Shown here: piece after piece, positions 11,091 through 22,400 of the stretch | How positions within the stretch are numbered: the first letter of the stretch is position 1 | How the letters are laid out: every line of letters starts with the position of its first letter | Source of the DNA: Pictodentalium vernedei | Taxonomy: Eukaryota; Mollusca; Scaphopoda; Dentaliida; Dentaliidae | DNA length: 64,000 nt | Reading direction: 5' to 3' | Assembly (NCBI GenBank): GCA_031216915.1 | Contig: CM062297.1 | Location: 537,748,971 to 537,812,970 of the forward strand | Position numbers and translations under genes: made by a program | The notes under the pieces: generated by a model | Told to the model about the DNA's origin: nothing | The model's input: only the letters and a program-made list of their open reading frames with translations | The model's database searches: none

Positions 11091-12129
11091 CAAGATGCTT
11101 ATATACTCTAGTGTCTTCTGTGACAAAAACACCTCATGTCACAAAAGCGCCGTTGGGGACTAATACCACCTCGGTGGTCAAACACTTGTTAAACCTGATA
11201 TTTGGGAAAAACCCAAGTGTTTACAGTGTTTAATCCTTGAATATTTTTCTCTAAAAAAAACGAAACCGGAGTAGAAACCGAAACCGTGGAAAAATTTCAT
11301 AACCTCCCAACATTATTCCAGACACCCCTTTTCCACTGCTATACCACCCCAAGGACAGCCAAAAACAGAACATTATGGTTCCCATCCTGGGCACAGACCG
11401 CAAAGAAGAGCTTGTCCACAGTGACATCGTTGAAGTTGCCATTGTGGCTGCTGAACAGGCTATCAAGACCGATGATTGGCACCTTGGGTATGCCCTCACA
11501 GTCCACTCAAGCCAGGGTCTCACTATCACAACCTACAGAAGGTTTGGATCATAGACAACTCCCTACAATGGTCCAACCTTGCCTACATCACCGTTTACCA
11601 CGTGGAGTATATGCTGCAGCTCGAATGGGTGACCTGTCCACCAGATGAGGGTACTGAGGTCAGGCAGCCCACAGAGCAGCAGCTCCGCAAAAACATCATG
11701 AGGAAACTTGTTGCCCACAAGCACCAGAGTTATGGCCCTTGTTAATACACAAGTTAATGAAACTTTCTGTATCAACCGTTTGCATTATAACTCTAGCATT
11801 GGTTGTCAGATTTTGATGTCTTTTGTTATGGTGACACATTAGCATTGTGGGAAAAGATATTCACATCCCTGCATACATACTAGAGTTATGTCTCTTGCTA
11901 TACTTACAAAACTGTCTGTTTGAACATTTTGCATTATAATTTGAGTATTGGTTATTGGGTTTTGATGTCCTTTGGTTTTGTGATGGATCAGTATTGGGGA
12001 AAGGATGTTCATATATTGTGGGCTTCGTCCACACCATACTCACCACAGTAACTGTTATTCCTCTCATTAGATTTAGAAAAACTGTCCCTAAGAACTTTTC
12101 ACATTTTTGTTTTCTGTCAGTGGGATTAA

Positions 12130-12361
12130 TTTTTATGGTATTGTATGGCAGCAGAAAATTGAATAAGTTTTATATTGCCCAGGATGAATGAGTATGCATG
12201 GAAGTTTAACCAGGTTAGTCTGCATGTTTGTTCATTCAAGACATTTATGCATTGTATGGCAGCAGAAAATTGAATAAGTTTTATATTGCCCAGGTTGAAT
12301 GAGTATGCATGGAAGTTTAACCAGGTTAGTCTGCATGTTTGTTCATTCAAGATATTTATGC
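12130..12361 (+). repeat. Two-copy 111-bp tandem duplication
   Basis: A unit containing attgtatggcagcagaaaat and aagtttaaccaggttagtct occurs at 12140 and again at 12251 with only one or two differences. This points to a recent duplication. No gene seen. Confidence 0.9.
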
Positions 12362-13455
12362 AACCACTCCTATGAGCAGCATATCCTATTCATGGTCTTG
12401 CAGGAGGAGGCATATGCAATGCTTCATGTTGCTCTTTTTTCTTGTTTTTGGTATGGGAAACAATTAGAATAATGTACATAACATATTACAGTGGCTTTTA
12501 TCCGATTCATAAATTATGCAAATTAGCCCAATATTTTAATATTTGAAACTGTCCATCAGTGGACAGAAATTCAAAAATCACCCAAGTCAGCAAATCTCAA
12601 TTTATTCAAGACCATTTGTTATGAAACTTAATATAATGGTGCATGCTGACAAGAGGAAGAGGATTTATTGAAACTTTCAAGAATATACCTCATCATTGCG
12701 TAAATAAATAAATATGTGCGAATCTCACTGTTTCCTTTGTGGTCATTGCACAGATCAGGGGGATCCACCATTCCACAGATGGCTACTTTTGCCAACACTG
12801 AGGCAATGTGCTATATTACTGTCAATGCTTACTCAACTTTTTAAGCACAGTGCAGATATTTAACAGAAGTAGTTTTCAGAAATGTTCTTTTCATTCACAG
12901 GCGAGTTTCATTATAAGTATACTCCTTGCGAACAGTTTAGGGAGTATAATGGTCTTAATGTCTCCTCGGTTTTGGGGGTATATGTGTGTACAGGCATCTA
13001 TCACCAATTCATTTCCAGGTCACTTTTTACACTTGATCGCACTTTGTGAGAGAAATTCTCTGCTGATCTATATTTCTGATACTATTTGACCAGGGGCCAT
13101 GAAACTTGATCTGTTTATGCATCACCTGAAGATGTGTTGCCAATCCAAACTTGGTCACTGTGACGCATTTTGTGATGATTGACTTCACTTAGTGCTAAAT
13201 TTCCTTCCAAGCAGTTCCAAGCTATATTTAGATGCTTTTTGACCTGGGGTCCATGATATTTTGATGGGTGTTTGATTTATGCTTTATTGTACAGCCTTTA
13301 AAACACTTGTAAAGAATGTCCATGTTTTAGCCTTAATAAAAATACTGGATAACCAAGCATTATTTCTATGATAGCATCTTTGAAACGAATGAACGATGCA
13401 CAGGTTTGCTCAAATTTGAATTCCTGTGCTCCTATTGATGGTAACTACAGAGATT
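12362..13455. other. Unassigned, no gene seen
   Basis: AT-rich DNA with no element end or coding signature. The phrase atgcatcacctgaagatgtg (13118) also occurs at about 7685, so part of this region is repetitive. Confidence 0.4.
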
Positions 13456-14214
13456 CAATCTCATGAATGGGATTACTTGAACTAGTTGTGTCCAAGTATT
13501 TCTTTGCTTTTCTTGTTGGACTTAGGTAACAGGGAATTGGCCATCCCATGGCATTTCACCTGTCAGATTAGTCATTGTTTCCCTGTGACTACACTACAGT
13601 ACTGAGAAGGTATATATAGCTGGTTGCAAAATGCTCATTAACAACTGACAACCTCAATCACAACCAAGGTTTTTCAGCAAAAAAATTAAAACACAGCCGC
13701 AATATGAATTCTGCAAACTCTCACAATCTCTAACACATAAATAATAAATAACCCAGAGAAATTATTTTGATTTTTATCAGAAACATGGAATTTATTTGCT
13801 CAATCCCAAATTATCACATTTTATTCCTCAACAAAAATCAGGGGATATAGCGATCAGTCTTTTGTCGGTCCATCTGTCTGGATGTCCCATCCCTCCATCC
13901 ATCTTACCAACCAGCCATCTCTCTGTCAGTCCATGCACCTGTCAGTCCATCCATTCATCATTGAATAAGAAACAAAAATCTCCATAACTCAATTAATTCA
14001 AAGCCAATAGTTTTCAACAAGATACAGTGGTGTATATCAACAAGATGGAGAGAATATCACATTTTGTGTTTTCACAGCCATCAGAAAATGGTTGCAGTTC
14101 GCCATTTTGTTCTGAAAAATAGCAATTTCACTATTTAAGCGCAGTGTTTGTATTCATATGAAAATGAAAAGTCATTGAATTTAGACCCTTTCTTTGAAAA
14201 GTGCTTGAATTTGT
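13456..14214 (+). repeat. Long interspersed repeat, copy 2 (first copy 889-1636)
   Basis: Direct repeat of 889-1636, about 12.5 kb away. Small differences include aactggttgcaaaatgctc versus aactggtttaaaaatgctc. The pearl-like hairpin start and gtcggtccatctgtctgg tract are preserved at about 13826-13880. The two copies bracket the nested 2.7-12.1 kb region. Confidence 0.75.
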
Positions 14215-14708
14215 TTTCACTTTGTTCCCTGGGTTCCAATGTGTTCTGTGTGCCAGTAGGCACATAGAACACATTGGAAGTAAGGGGACCACTCATTTTA
14301 CACTTGGTCACACTTAATGCTTCCACTCCTTTTCCCTACAAGAAGACTGGTTTAGAGTGACTATCTATCAAAGTACAGAAAATTTCTACCTTTTCAGTAG
14401 CCCATGTTCAGTGAAAAAGAGTTGAAATCACAACACACATTTAAGCAGATGGACCTAAAGGGTTGAACTCTCAGGTCCATAAGGTGAAACTTTGCATCAC
14501 CATTTCATATTTATATTTATTTATTTATGAGTGATCTAAGGTGGAATGTATTCTCTATTGGTGTTTCAGTGATAATCCACTCTTCATATAGGTTATGGGT
14601 AACTTTTCTTTTTGCTTCCTTATTGGAAAATAGACCTCCATTGTTTTTAATATTTGAAGTGAAGATATTGTAAAGAAATAATCTGTTTAGGCCACACAAA
14701 GTAGATCT
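14215..14708. other. Mostly unassigned; near-perfect 46-bp palindrome at 14234-14279
   Basis: At 14234-14279 ttccaatgtgttctgtgtgcc is followed after 'agta' by its complement with one mismatch, giving 21-bp arms. The rest (14280-14708) shows no gene and no recognised element end. Confidence 0.6.
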
Positions 14709-15073
14709 TCTGTTTCTCAGGCCATTATTTGTGAAATTGCATGCGGGCGAGCGGTTTTTTATTTTATTTTTTATTTCAGTAATTACTTTTTTGCCATCAA
14801 AAGTTCATGTTCTTGGTTCAAGGTTTAGGCCTCATAATCTACAGAATAGCATGGGTGGTGGTGTATTTCATCCCTTGAGTGCAAGAAGACTTTGCAGTGC
14901 TAAAGCATTGCAAAGCCTTCTTGCATTCAAGGGACAAATTCATAAATTTTTTTAACTTGGGTAAAATATCAGACATAAACCATTTAATTTTTATTTTTTT
15001 TAAGTTTAAATTGGTTATAAAAAAAGAGCATGCAGCAGCCAAAAGGACCATGCGGGAGGGCCTGAGAAACAGA
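14709..15073. mobile_element. MITE with 15-bp terminal inverted repeats, next to a TEX2 exon
   Basis: The ends tctgtttctcaggcc (14709-14723) and ggcctgagaaacaga (15059-15073) are perfect inverted repeats. An inner foldback has 30-bp arms: cccttgagtgcaagaagact and its near-complement (about 14873-14936). No clear target duplication, so the superfamily is open. Its right end is only about 78 bp from the acceptor of the exon at 15151. Confidence 0.7.
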
Positions 15074-15150
15074 TTTTTTATTTTTTTAGGCCTTATCCAA
15101 TGTATATATAAACACTGTCAGTAAAACAGTTTTTATTTGTCTTAGCTTAG

Positions 15151-15361
15151 CAACAAGTGGTGGTAGTACAAGTAAGAAACTGCTGAAACTCGTGGATAAA
15201 CTTACCAAGTCCAAATATTTTCAACAAGCAACAGAATACAAATATGTCAAGAAGGCCATGGAAGGTGTTTCAAATACTCCAATAATACTGACTGTAGAAG
15301 TTAAATCCTTGGTTGGAACTTTAGCCTTAAATATCCCTCCACCAACCACGGACAGATTGTG
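15151..15361 (+). CDS. TEX2: TEX2-like protein, exon in the C-terminal SMP region
   Basis: The exon encodes SGGSTSKKLLKLVDKLTKSK, then KYFQQATEYKYVKKAMEGVS and LTVEVKSLVGTLALNIPPP, ending ...TTDRLW. This matches my memory of testis-expressed protein 2, in particular KSKYFQ.ATE, LTVEV..L.GTLA.NIPPPP and TDR.WYGF. TEX2 is an ER membrane protein with a lipid-binding SMP domain, related to yeast Nvj2 and thought to move lipids at contact sites; these residues fall in the C-terminal part of that domain. The acceptor is a pyrimidine-rich tract ending cttag (an alternative AG lies 5 bp upstream) and the donor is TTGTG|gtatgt. The last codon is split and completed by the exon at 57152. Earlier exons, including the membrane segment, must lie upstream or outside the window. 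Confidence 0.82.
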
Positions 15362-15589
15362 GTATGTATTTATAACATTCAAAATTGAATCAGACTCTTC
15401 AACTTTCCATCAGGGTGATTGTCACTGATTTTGTTGATCATTTAGTATTAGGTTGTTAATATAAATATTCTGCTAAAATTTATGGGAGAGAGTCTTAACA
15501 CATTATCAGAGCAAATGTAATAAGGCAGTTTTTAGGATCAGATTCCGACTGCAATAAATATGCCTCAACTCGTTGCATGGTGTCAAAAT

Positions 15590-15895
15590 TAACTGGTTGA
15601 GTGCAAGAAGCCAATATCATGGCTCTATTGAAAAGTGCTGAAAGACATTTTAGTGGCTCTGCAGTGTATAAATGAGCTTGTTTGCTAGCAATAGAAAAAA
15701 TAAATCTTCACACAAGTTGCTGCTTTGTAACAGTTTATTGGAGAGTGCACGCTCCAATCATTTATAAGAAAACAATTTTTCAGGAACAAAATTATGGTGA
15801 CAAAAGGCTTCACTTGCTGGTAGCATGGCATCATTGAAAAAAATACTCATGTCACAAATCACATTTGAAAAATAATTTCTCACTCAACCAATTAT
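15590..15895. mobile_element. Possible small MITE
   Basis: The short inverted ends aactggttgagtg (about 15591) and cactcaaccaatt (about 15881) enclose about 300 bp without coding capacity. The ends are only about 12 bp and no target duplication was found, so this is tentative. The rest of 15362-16323 shows no gene. Confidence 0.35.
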
Positions 15896-18311
15896 GAAAC
15901 AGGTGACAGATTAGGATGTTTGCAACACTCTTTTTATTTTGTTTTGAGGTCTTCTCAAGATGGTTAGAATCAAAATTGTTGAAAGTGCCATTCAGAATAA
16001 GCATATATGGTCTAAGTTAAGCGAGACTAGGGTACACAATTCAGCTTGGTTTGGCAATGAGGGAAATGTTAAAAGATGTTTTTGTCTCAAACTTGATGTT
16101 CGGATGCTGTTAGATTCAGGTTTGTTCAAGTCAAATCCCTAGGTTGATACTTTGCCTCCTTAGTTTTGCATTTCTGGAAATTTGCCATTTCTGTGGTGCA
16201 CATCCCAGTTCTAGAAAAAATCATGGACATAGACAACATCGACAACAGAGTTACAATTAATTAAATTACTTCTTCTTTAAATAACTTTGTCATGTGAGCC
16301 ACTTAGTCCCATTGGAGCCTGATTTTTTTTAGCTCAACTTGACAAAGTCAAGCTGAGCCATTGCCATCACTTTTCGTTCGTCGGCGTACGTACGTCCACA
16401 ATTTCCTTTGGCACACCTCACAGGTCGCATTTTTGACCAGATCGCTTTGAAACTTGGTATACTTGTTTGGGGTGACCTGTATATGGGAGCTATCGATTTT
16501 CTTCAATTTCCGTCAAAAGATGTTGCCACGGACAGTGTTCTTAGAACTTAGTTTAGTCAGACCTCAATATTTCCCTTTGGCACACCCTACAGGGCACATT
16601 TATGATCGAATTGCTTTGAAACCTTGCATGCTTGTTTGGGTCAACTGCTAGATGGGAGCTATCAATTTTCTTCCATTTCTGTCAAAAAATGTTGCCGCTG
16701 GCAACGACCTTTGAACTTAGTTTAGTCAGGCATCAATATATTCCTTTGGCACGCCATACAGGGCACATTTTTGATCAGATCGGTTTGAAACTTGGTATGC
16801 TTGTTTGGAGTTACCTCTAGATGGGCGCTATCGATTTTCTTCCATTTCCATCAAAATGTTGCTGCTGGCACTGACCTTTGAACTTAGTTTAGTCAAGCAT
16901 CAATATATTCCATGGGCATGCCCTACAGGGCGCATTTATGATCAGATCGGTTTGAAACTTTGTATGCTTATTTGGGGGTTACCTCTAGATGGGAGCTATC
17001 GATATTTTTATACTGTACCAATGACCCAGACTTAGCTGGTGCTAACTCTTAAATTCTAGGGCCAAACACAAATGTTCCCCCCCCCCCCCCCACCCTTCCA
17101 ATCCCCAAAATATGCATCAAAATCCAAAAATTAGATGTCCTATATGGTCCTCCATACTTTTATCCACTGTGCATGCGCAGTGTCAAGGAATTCCGAAATT
17201 GGAGCCAAAACCTCTTTCTTTGTTTGGCCCTTCAATCAGTAACATCTCACTGATATATGTGCTTATAATCTCAGTTAAAATGATGCCAGATACAAAATCA
17301 TGAAAGAAATGATGGATCTAAGGATGAAATAAGAGGATTGAGAGGAAGAAACAGTGGAAGGATGTGTTCAGGGCTGTAACTTATAATTTTTATGCAAAAT
17401 TATTTCATGTTCCCTAATTTTGGGGCATAGGCCTGATATTTACATTCTTGTTATGAAATTTCCATTGTTTGTTCAGTGTTTCCTCTCTCCCTTTCTTTAA
17501 TACCTCCCTTGCTATTCTCCCATGCTTTTGGCATAATTTTTGTAATTCTTTTTACTGAAATCTCTTGGGAGTTTTGGCTTGGTAACAGAATGTTTATTCT
17601 GTTTTTCCCCATGGTTGTGTGCTCACCCTAGGGGGGTTAGGCATTTCGGTCATGCATCTACCATCCGATGTACTGCAGTTTCTTCTCAGGAAGCCTCTGT
17701 TTTACATCGGATAGTGTTAAAATTGGTCACTGATTTTGGGCCATATTTTCAGTGCCTGGAGTCTTGTTTCCAGTTTTTATTCACTTTTGTTTACGTTGAC
17801 AGCGTTTACTTCTGACAGTGATTCCTTGTCTTCTATTAGTTCTGCTCATAGCCAGATACATTAATATTGTCCGTAAGTGTAACATTAATTTTTAGACATG
17901 TTTTAAAATTTTTGTCCACACTTAGGCTTTTTGGGGATCCATTTGGGCTCATCATTCCCATTGGGAACTTGGGCTCATCTTGAAATTTTTTTGAAAATTT
18001 TTTTTTCTTTTGAATTAAATTTTCGAAATGTTTGTAATGGATTATTATTATTATGTATCTTTATTTTCAAGGGTTGGTGCGAGTACGATGACTGTTTACT
18101 ATTTTTTCAAAATGAAAAAAATATTGTTCAGTTGTAAATCAAGGAAGTCTCCTTCTGATTCTCATGTTCCTTGTATTTGCTGTAGTCTGTGTATTCGCAC
18201 TAATTCTTGCTCAGTGTGTGCCATTTCGGATGACAAACGTTGGAGACGTGTGTCACGGTATATTGTTAGCGGTGAGAGGTCCATACCAGTCCTCTCTCCA
18301 CAGGCTCACTC

Positions 18312-19442
18312 CAGGGACCAGTCTAGGGGGGAATTTTAGGGAGACTTCAAGTCTCCCTCCAGAAAAAATAGGGAGTCATGCAGGGAGACTTCATCGGCAA
18401 GTGAGGAAAATTAAGAATATTCATGTACCACCCCCGCCACCCCTTCATATTTTCATATTTTCAATTTGTGGTCCTCCATTAACGTCCAAATAATCCAGGT
18501 CCAGTTGTCTATGATGCATCTGTGCCAGCCTACCAGGTTAAAAAATCACAAAGTAATTATTGACTGAAAATCCCCCACTGCTACCCTCTCCTTCATGACC
18601 CCTCCCCTCTTCATCGTGCCTATCCCCCAGCAACCTCCTGTGGTTGCCTTTCACCAAAGTCTACTAAGCTAATAATTTCCTAAGTCTGAAATTGTGAACA
18701 GGACCAGATGTAAGAAGGTTGCTTGGGAGGTACTTTGTTAGTTATAAAGAAACTACAGTATTTTGTAAAAGAAATGTCATTCCGCATCATTTTTATGGCA
18801 TTCCGGTGTCATTTCGCGTCATTTTGTGTCATTCCGGTGTTTAGGAGGACCCTTTTTCAAGACCGTCCACATGCACACTTGTGTCCTGTACAAAGCTTTT
18901 CTTGTCATCACTAAAGCTTTTTTTCATGTGTTTCAATTCCATTCGTGTTTTTCTGGGAATAGACAGCCCAACAGTTAACAGTCGACAGCAAAACGAAATG
19001 AAAATACTGTGTTATAAAATACGTCCGTTGTGTATACATTTTCGGCATCCTAAGCAACGTAACCTACTTTCAAACTGGGTTATTTTGTTGAGTCGCGTAA
19101 GTCACCTATTTTTGTTTCGACACTTGAAGCTCCGACTGAAATGCAACAAAATAGAAATAAAAAAATCTGCCAAAAGCGACAATGGACAATGGATTATGGT
19201 GTGTGATTTCAAATAAATGTACGTTTATTTGATGAATTAAAATGCCCATTTATCACACTCAAGCACATTCAATTTTAGAAAATAATTGTTTTCATGTAAA
19301 CCTCGCATCGCTCAGTTCAGCCTTTCCTCATTTTGGCCAATTTTTAGAGGGCGACTTCTAATCGCCCTGACTATTTTTCTAGGCGACTTTGGGCTTAGAA
19401 GGGCAACATAATCGCCCTAGTCGCCCTCACGGCTGGTCCCTG
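18312..19442. mobile_element. hAT MITE, copy 1, inside the DIRS element
   Basis: The ends CAGGGACCAGTC and GGCTGGTCCCTG are inverted repeats. They are flanked by 8-bp direct repeats with one mismatch: gctcactc (18304-18311) and ggtcactc (19443-19450). Internal sequence (ggggggaattttagggagac ... tagaagggcaacataatcgc) matches copy 2 at 41804-43433 closely throughout. It has no transposase. The opposing end motifs, gggagacttcaagtctccct and agggcgacttctaatcgccc, are each self-complementary. Confidence 0.88.
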
Positions 19443-22400
19443 GGTCACTCTAGTTTTTTCGGTCTCTTTTTCAGAGGAATAAGAACAGAGTGATGTTTCT
19501 GTGATGTCTTCAAAAGTGTGCTTCCGTCGTCGCAATAATGAGCTTGCGGCTAAGTGCTGAAGGAAATGCGACAAGTGCCTAAGAGGTCCCTAGTAGGATC
19601 GACGGTCTCTTGTCGCCCGCTAGCTTCCTCATCCTCACGTTTGCACACACGACAGCACCTTGGCTATGTGACCGCAGATATCCAGCCTGCTTCGCCGACC
19701 AGGAATTCCACGTCGACCAGGTCACGCCATCCGCTGGCCAAGGACACGAGGCCTTTCCAGTCGGGACGTTCGCATATGAGAAGTATGCAGGTATTAACGT
19801 CCCAGGAGCTTCCAGCGGCTAAATTACGTAAGACCGTGGCTCCACAGGCCTCCATGACAGACTTGCTATCACAGATAGCTCAATTCATCGCAGCATCCCA
19901 GCAGCCATCAGAAACCTTTTCAGAAAAGAAACTGTCTGAGGAAGCTGGGTCGGTTTGCTCCCCTGCAGAGTCAGAAAGGGATGACCGAGGTTCTCATGTG
20001 GTCCAGTCGGATGATGAAAGGGAATCAGCAGAGCTGAAATTTTCCCTTTCCAAACAACTTAAGGTGGCCATAGATTTCATCCGGCAACACCTTTCAGAAG
20101 TTGTTTCTCCGGACCAAAAATGCTGCGTTACCTGATAAGAGACTGATAGCGTCACTGGACTCAGACTTATTCGGCCAGAATAGGGACATTGCACTTGAGT
20201 TTCCGACCCAGTCCAGAAATGTCCCACGGACATTTGAACTTCTTAATGACGCTATATTCAAGCTAGCCATTAAGACTGGCAAATCCGGTTTCTTATCGTC
20301 TCATGCTCTACAGCTGCCTTTTATCAATCATAGAAATAGATTTGAAACGGCAGGACAGGGTGTGCCGAGAGTTCTTCTGCATTTAGACGACCAGGCAGAC
20401 GACTTGGAGTTGTCATTGCCGGCGTCTATGTTGATTTATTCCAGTACGCTGACGACGACTATCTCATCTAACAGAATCAGTTTAGATGCATTTTACACAG
20501 ATCACCTTACCAGAGCATTATCATTACGTCTCGAAGGAAAAGAATTCCAGGATGTTCAAAACTTCCTTGAGAGTTCTTTCGAGGGCCATAGCATATTCTA
20601 CGTATAACTCCGATCTTTCAGTGGCAATCTGGAGTTAGTCTGACATGATGCTGCCCTGGCTGCATCCACAAGAGTGGATAGTAAGGTGAAAAACTCTCTT
20701 AAAGTTGCTCCGGTCTCAGGAGAGCTTCTCTTCGACGGTAAGCTTTATAATCTATCAACAGATTACTATGAAAGCTTCGGATTCTCTGCTTTTAAATCCA
20801 CTTTGAAAAAGTCGGACTCAGCAGAGAGGAGTAAGGCAGGCACTTCGGGGGTGAATACGTCCAAAGGAAGTTCCTATAGAGGGTCTAAGAAGGCCTCTAC
20901 GTCTTACTCTGGAGACCGTCAGAGTAGCGACTCAGGTAGGGGTCGTAATGCTGGCTGAGATACCCCTAGGTCGACTGGGCGAGTTGCGGGTCGTGGAGGA
21001 TGTGGTTTCTCCTCCCACAAGCCTCGCAGGGCCAGAAGGTGATGGTCTAAACCTCTTTTGCGTTCCACTGGACGGAAGGCTGTCGAGATTCTTAACCAAT
21101 TGGTTGTCTATTATGGATGATCCATGGGTGCAAGGGGTTATTTCCAAAGGTCTAAAACTGTCCTTCAAGGAAAAACCTCCATTAACTCGAAGTCCACGTT
21201 GGACTCAGCTTCCGTCAAACATTCAGAAGAGAGATTCACTTCTATCAGAAGTTCAGTCTCTTCTGGACAAGAACGCTATAGACGTCGTAGAAAACCAGGA
21301 ATCTCCAGGTTTCTACAGTCACCTGTTCCTGGTTCCAAAACCAGACGTCTCGTTTCATCCAGTCATAGATCTGAGCTGGATATACAAGCTGATCGTGGCT
21401 CCGAAATTTTATATGGAGACCATCTGATCGGTCAGAGCGAGCATTCAAGTGAACGATTATGCTGCGAGCATAGATCTCAAGGATGCTTACTTTCACGTCG
21501 GGGTACATCCGGCGTTCAGAAAGTATCTTCCCTTTGCTGTCCTAGGAGTCGTTTATCAGTTCCGAGCAATGTGCTTTGGTCTGAATCTAGTGCCCTGGAC
21601 CTTCACTCGAATAATGAACTCGGTAATGACTCATTTCCGAGCTCATTCATCTGTGGTAACGTCAACCTACTTGGACGACATTCTTCAGAGGTACGGCAAC
21701 AAGTTAACGCTTCAGAACGATGTTCAGAGTCTGCTTCAATTGCTCTGACATCTCGGTTTCATAGTAAACAAGAAGAAGTCGGATCTTATGCCATCCAAGT
21801 CATTCACCCACCTGGGAATGAGCTTCGAGACGCACAACAATCTCATTGACTGCCGTTAACCAGAGCGAAATTAGTCAGTTGTTACGCTCGCTTTTGTCTT
21901 CACTCAGATGTATTAACAGCGAGAGAATTCATGAGACTGACAGGTTTGTGTGGAGCCACTGCGGATCTTATTCCGATGGGGTGGCTACGCACTCGTCCAC
22001 TCCAGATATTTTCTACTCAGAATTGGAGTGTGAAGACTCATTCGCTCGAAACGAACATCGTCTTGTTGAATCAAGTGAAACAAGAGATTCAGACTTGGGC
22101 AGATATTCAGTGGTTAACTCAGAGAGTACCACTGCAACTGCCGGATTCGATTTTTACGATAATGACAGATGCAAGTCAAACAGGTTGGGGCACAACTTTG
22201 AGCCCAACAGCTTCGAGGTGCCAGAGTCTTTGGGATCCGCAGTTCCTAAACAAGCACATAAACATCAAGAGATGATGTTAATTTGGCTTGCGCTACGTCA
22301 GTGGATGAACATTATTCAGAATTCGCATGTTCAAATTCTGTCCCGACAATTCGACAGTAGTAGCGTATATTCGGAACCAGGGAGGCACTCATTCCATTCA

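Larger units (their letters stand above)
7761..11190 (+). mobile_element. Pearl-like (HINE-like) element C
   Basis: The 5' end is attagtcccctacggg...aaggagacta, a hairpin, followed by GTCY repeats (ctgtctgtctgtctgtcc, 7811 on). Near the 3' end the inverted copy ggggactaat (11155-11164) is followed by a perfect stem-loop accacc-tc-ggtggt (11165-11178) and the tail caaacacttgtt. The core (9569-11090) is a ~168-bp tandem array. Element A is inserted in the 5' GTCY/T tract. I see no protein gene. Confidence 0.75.
6377..11315. mobile_element. Non-autonomous hAT transposon with 8-bp target duplication
   Basis: The ends are inverted repeats: TAGTGTTGGGAGGTTA on the left and its near-complement TAACCTCCCAACATTA on the right. 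They are flanked by perfect 8-bp direct repeats ttccagac (6369-6376 and 11316-11323), the duplication size of the hAT superfamily. The helicase reading frame of the surrounding element is interrupted exactly here. No transposase was seen inside; the interior is a foldback repeat (6857-7126), unassigned DNA, and pearl-like elements C and A. Without C the element would be only about 1.5 kb, a typical non-autonomous hAT. Strand cannot be set without a transposase. Confidence 0.9.
2911..11724 (+). mobile_element. Broken virus-like element with family-B DNA polymerase and SF1 helicase parts
   Basis: Fossil of a self-replicating, virus-like element. In order it shows a zinc-ribbon-like region (CRKC...CQAC, about 3450-3520), an unassigned region, a family-B polymerase palm region containing the TDSMYV signature (about 5480), a P-loop of the GGGRGKTT type (about 5765), an SF1 helicase motif like CGDQGQPPP (about 6070) and, beyond a hAT insertion, the helicase motif LTVHSSQGLT (about 11495). 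The polymerase plus Pif1/RecD-like helicase pairing suggests a Polinton-like or other large virus-like lineage, but no capsid, integrase or terminal repeat was recognised. It is clearly non-functional, with at least half a dozen breaks besides the large insertion, and is probably old. It sits inside array K; no target duplication was seen. Confidence 0.6.
2670..12060 (+). mobile_element. Pearl-like tandem array K, split by an 8.8-kb insertion
   Basis: The unit seen at 2750-2905 (gttatgacccttgtta, gttgtcagagtttgatgtcc, ttggtatggtgag, gcttcgtcc-like, catacata) reappears at about 11725-12040 (gttatggcccttgtta, gttgtcagattttgatgtct, ttcgtccacacc). The left part stops at 'ctacatacta' (about 2910) and the right part resumes with 'gagttatggcc' (about 11726). 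The array was therefore interrupted by everything between. A 5' end with ttggcgggcata lies near 2683. The outer ends of K are not defined with certainty. Confidence 0.5.
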
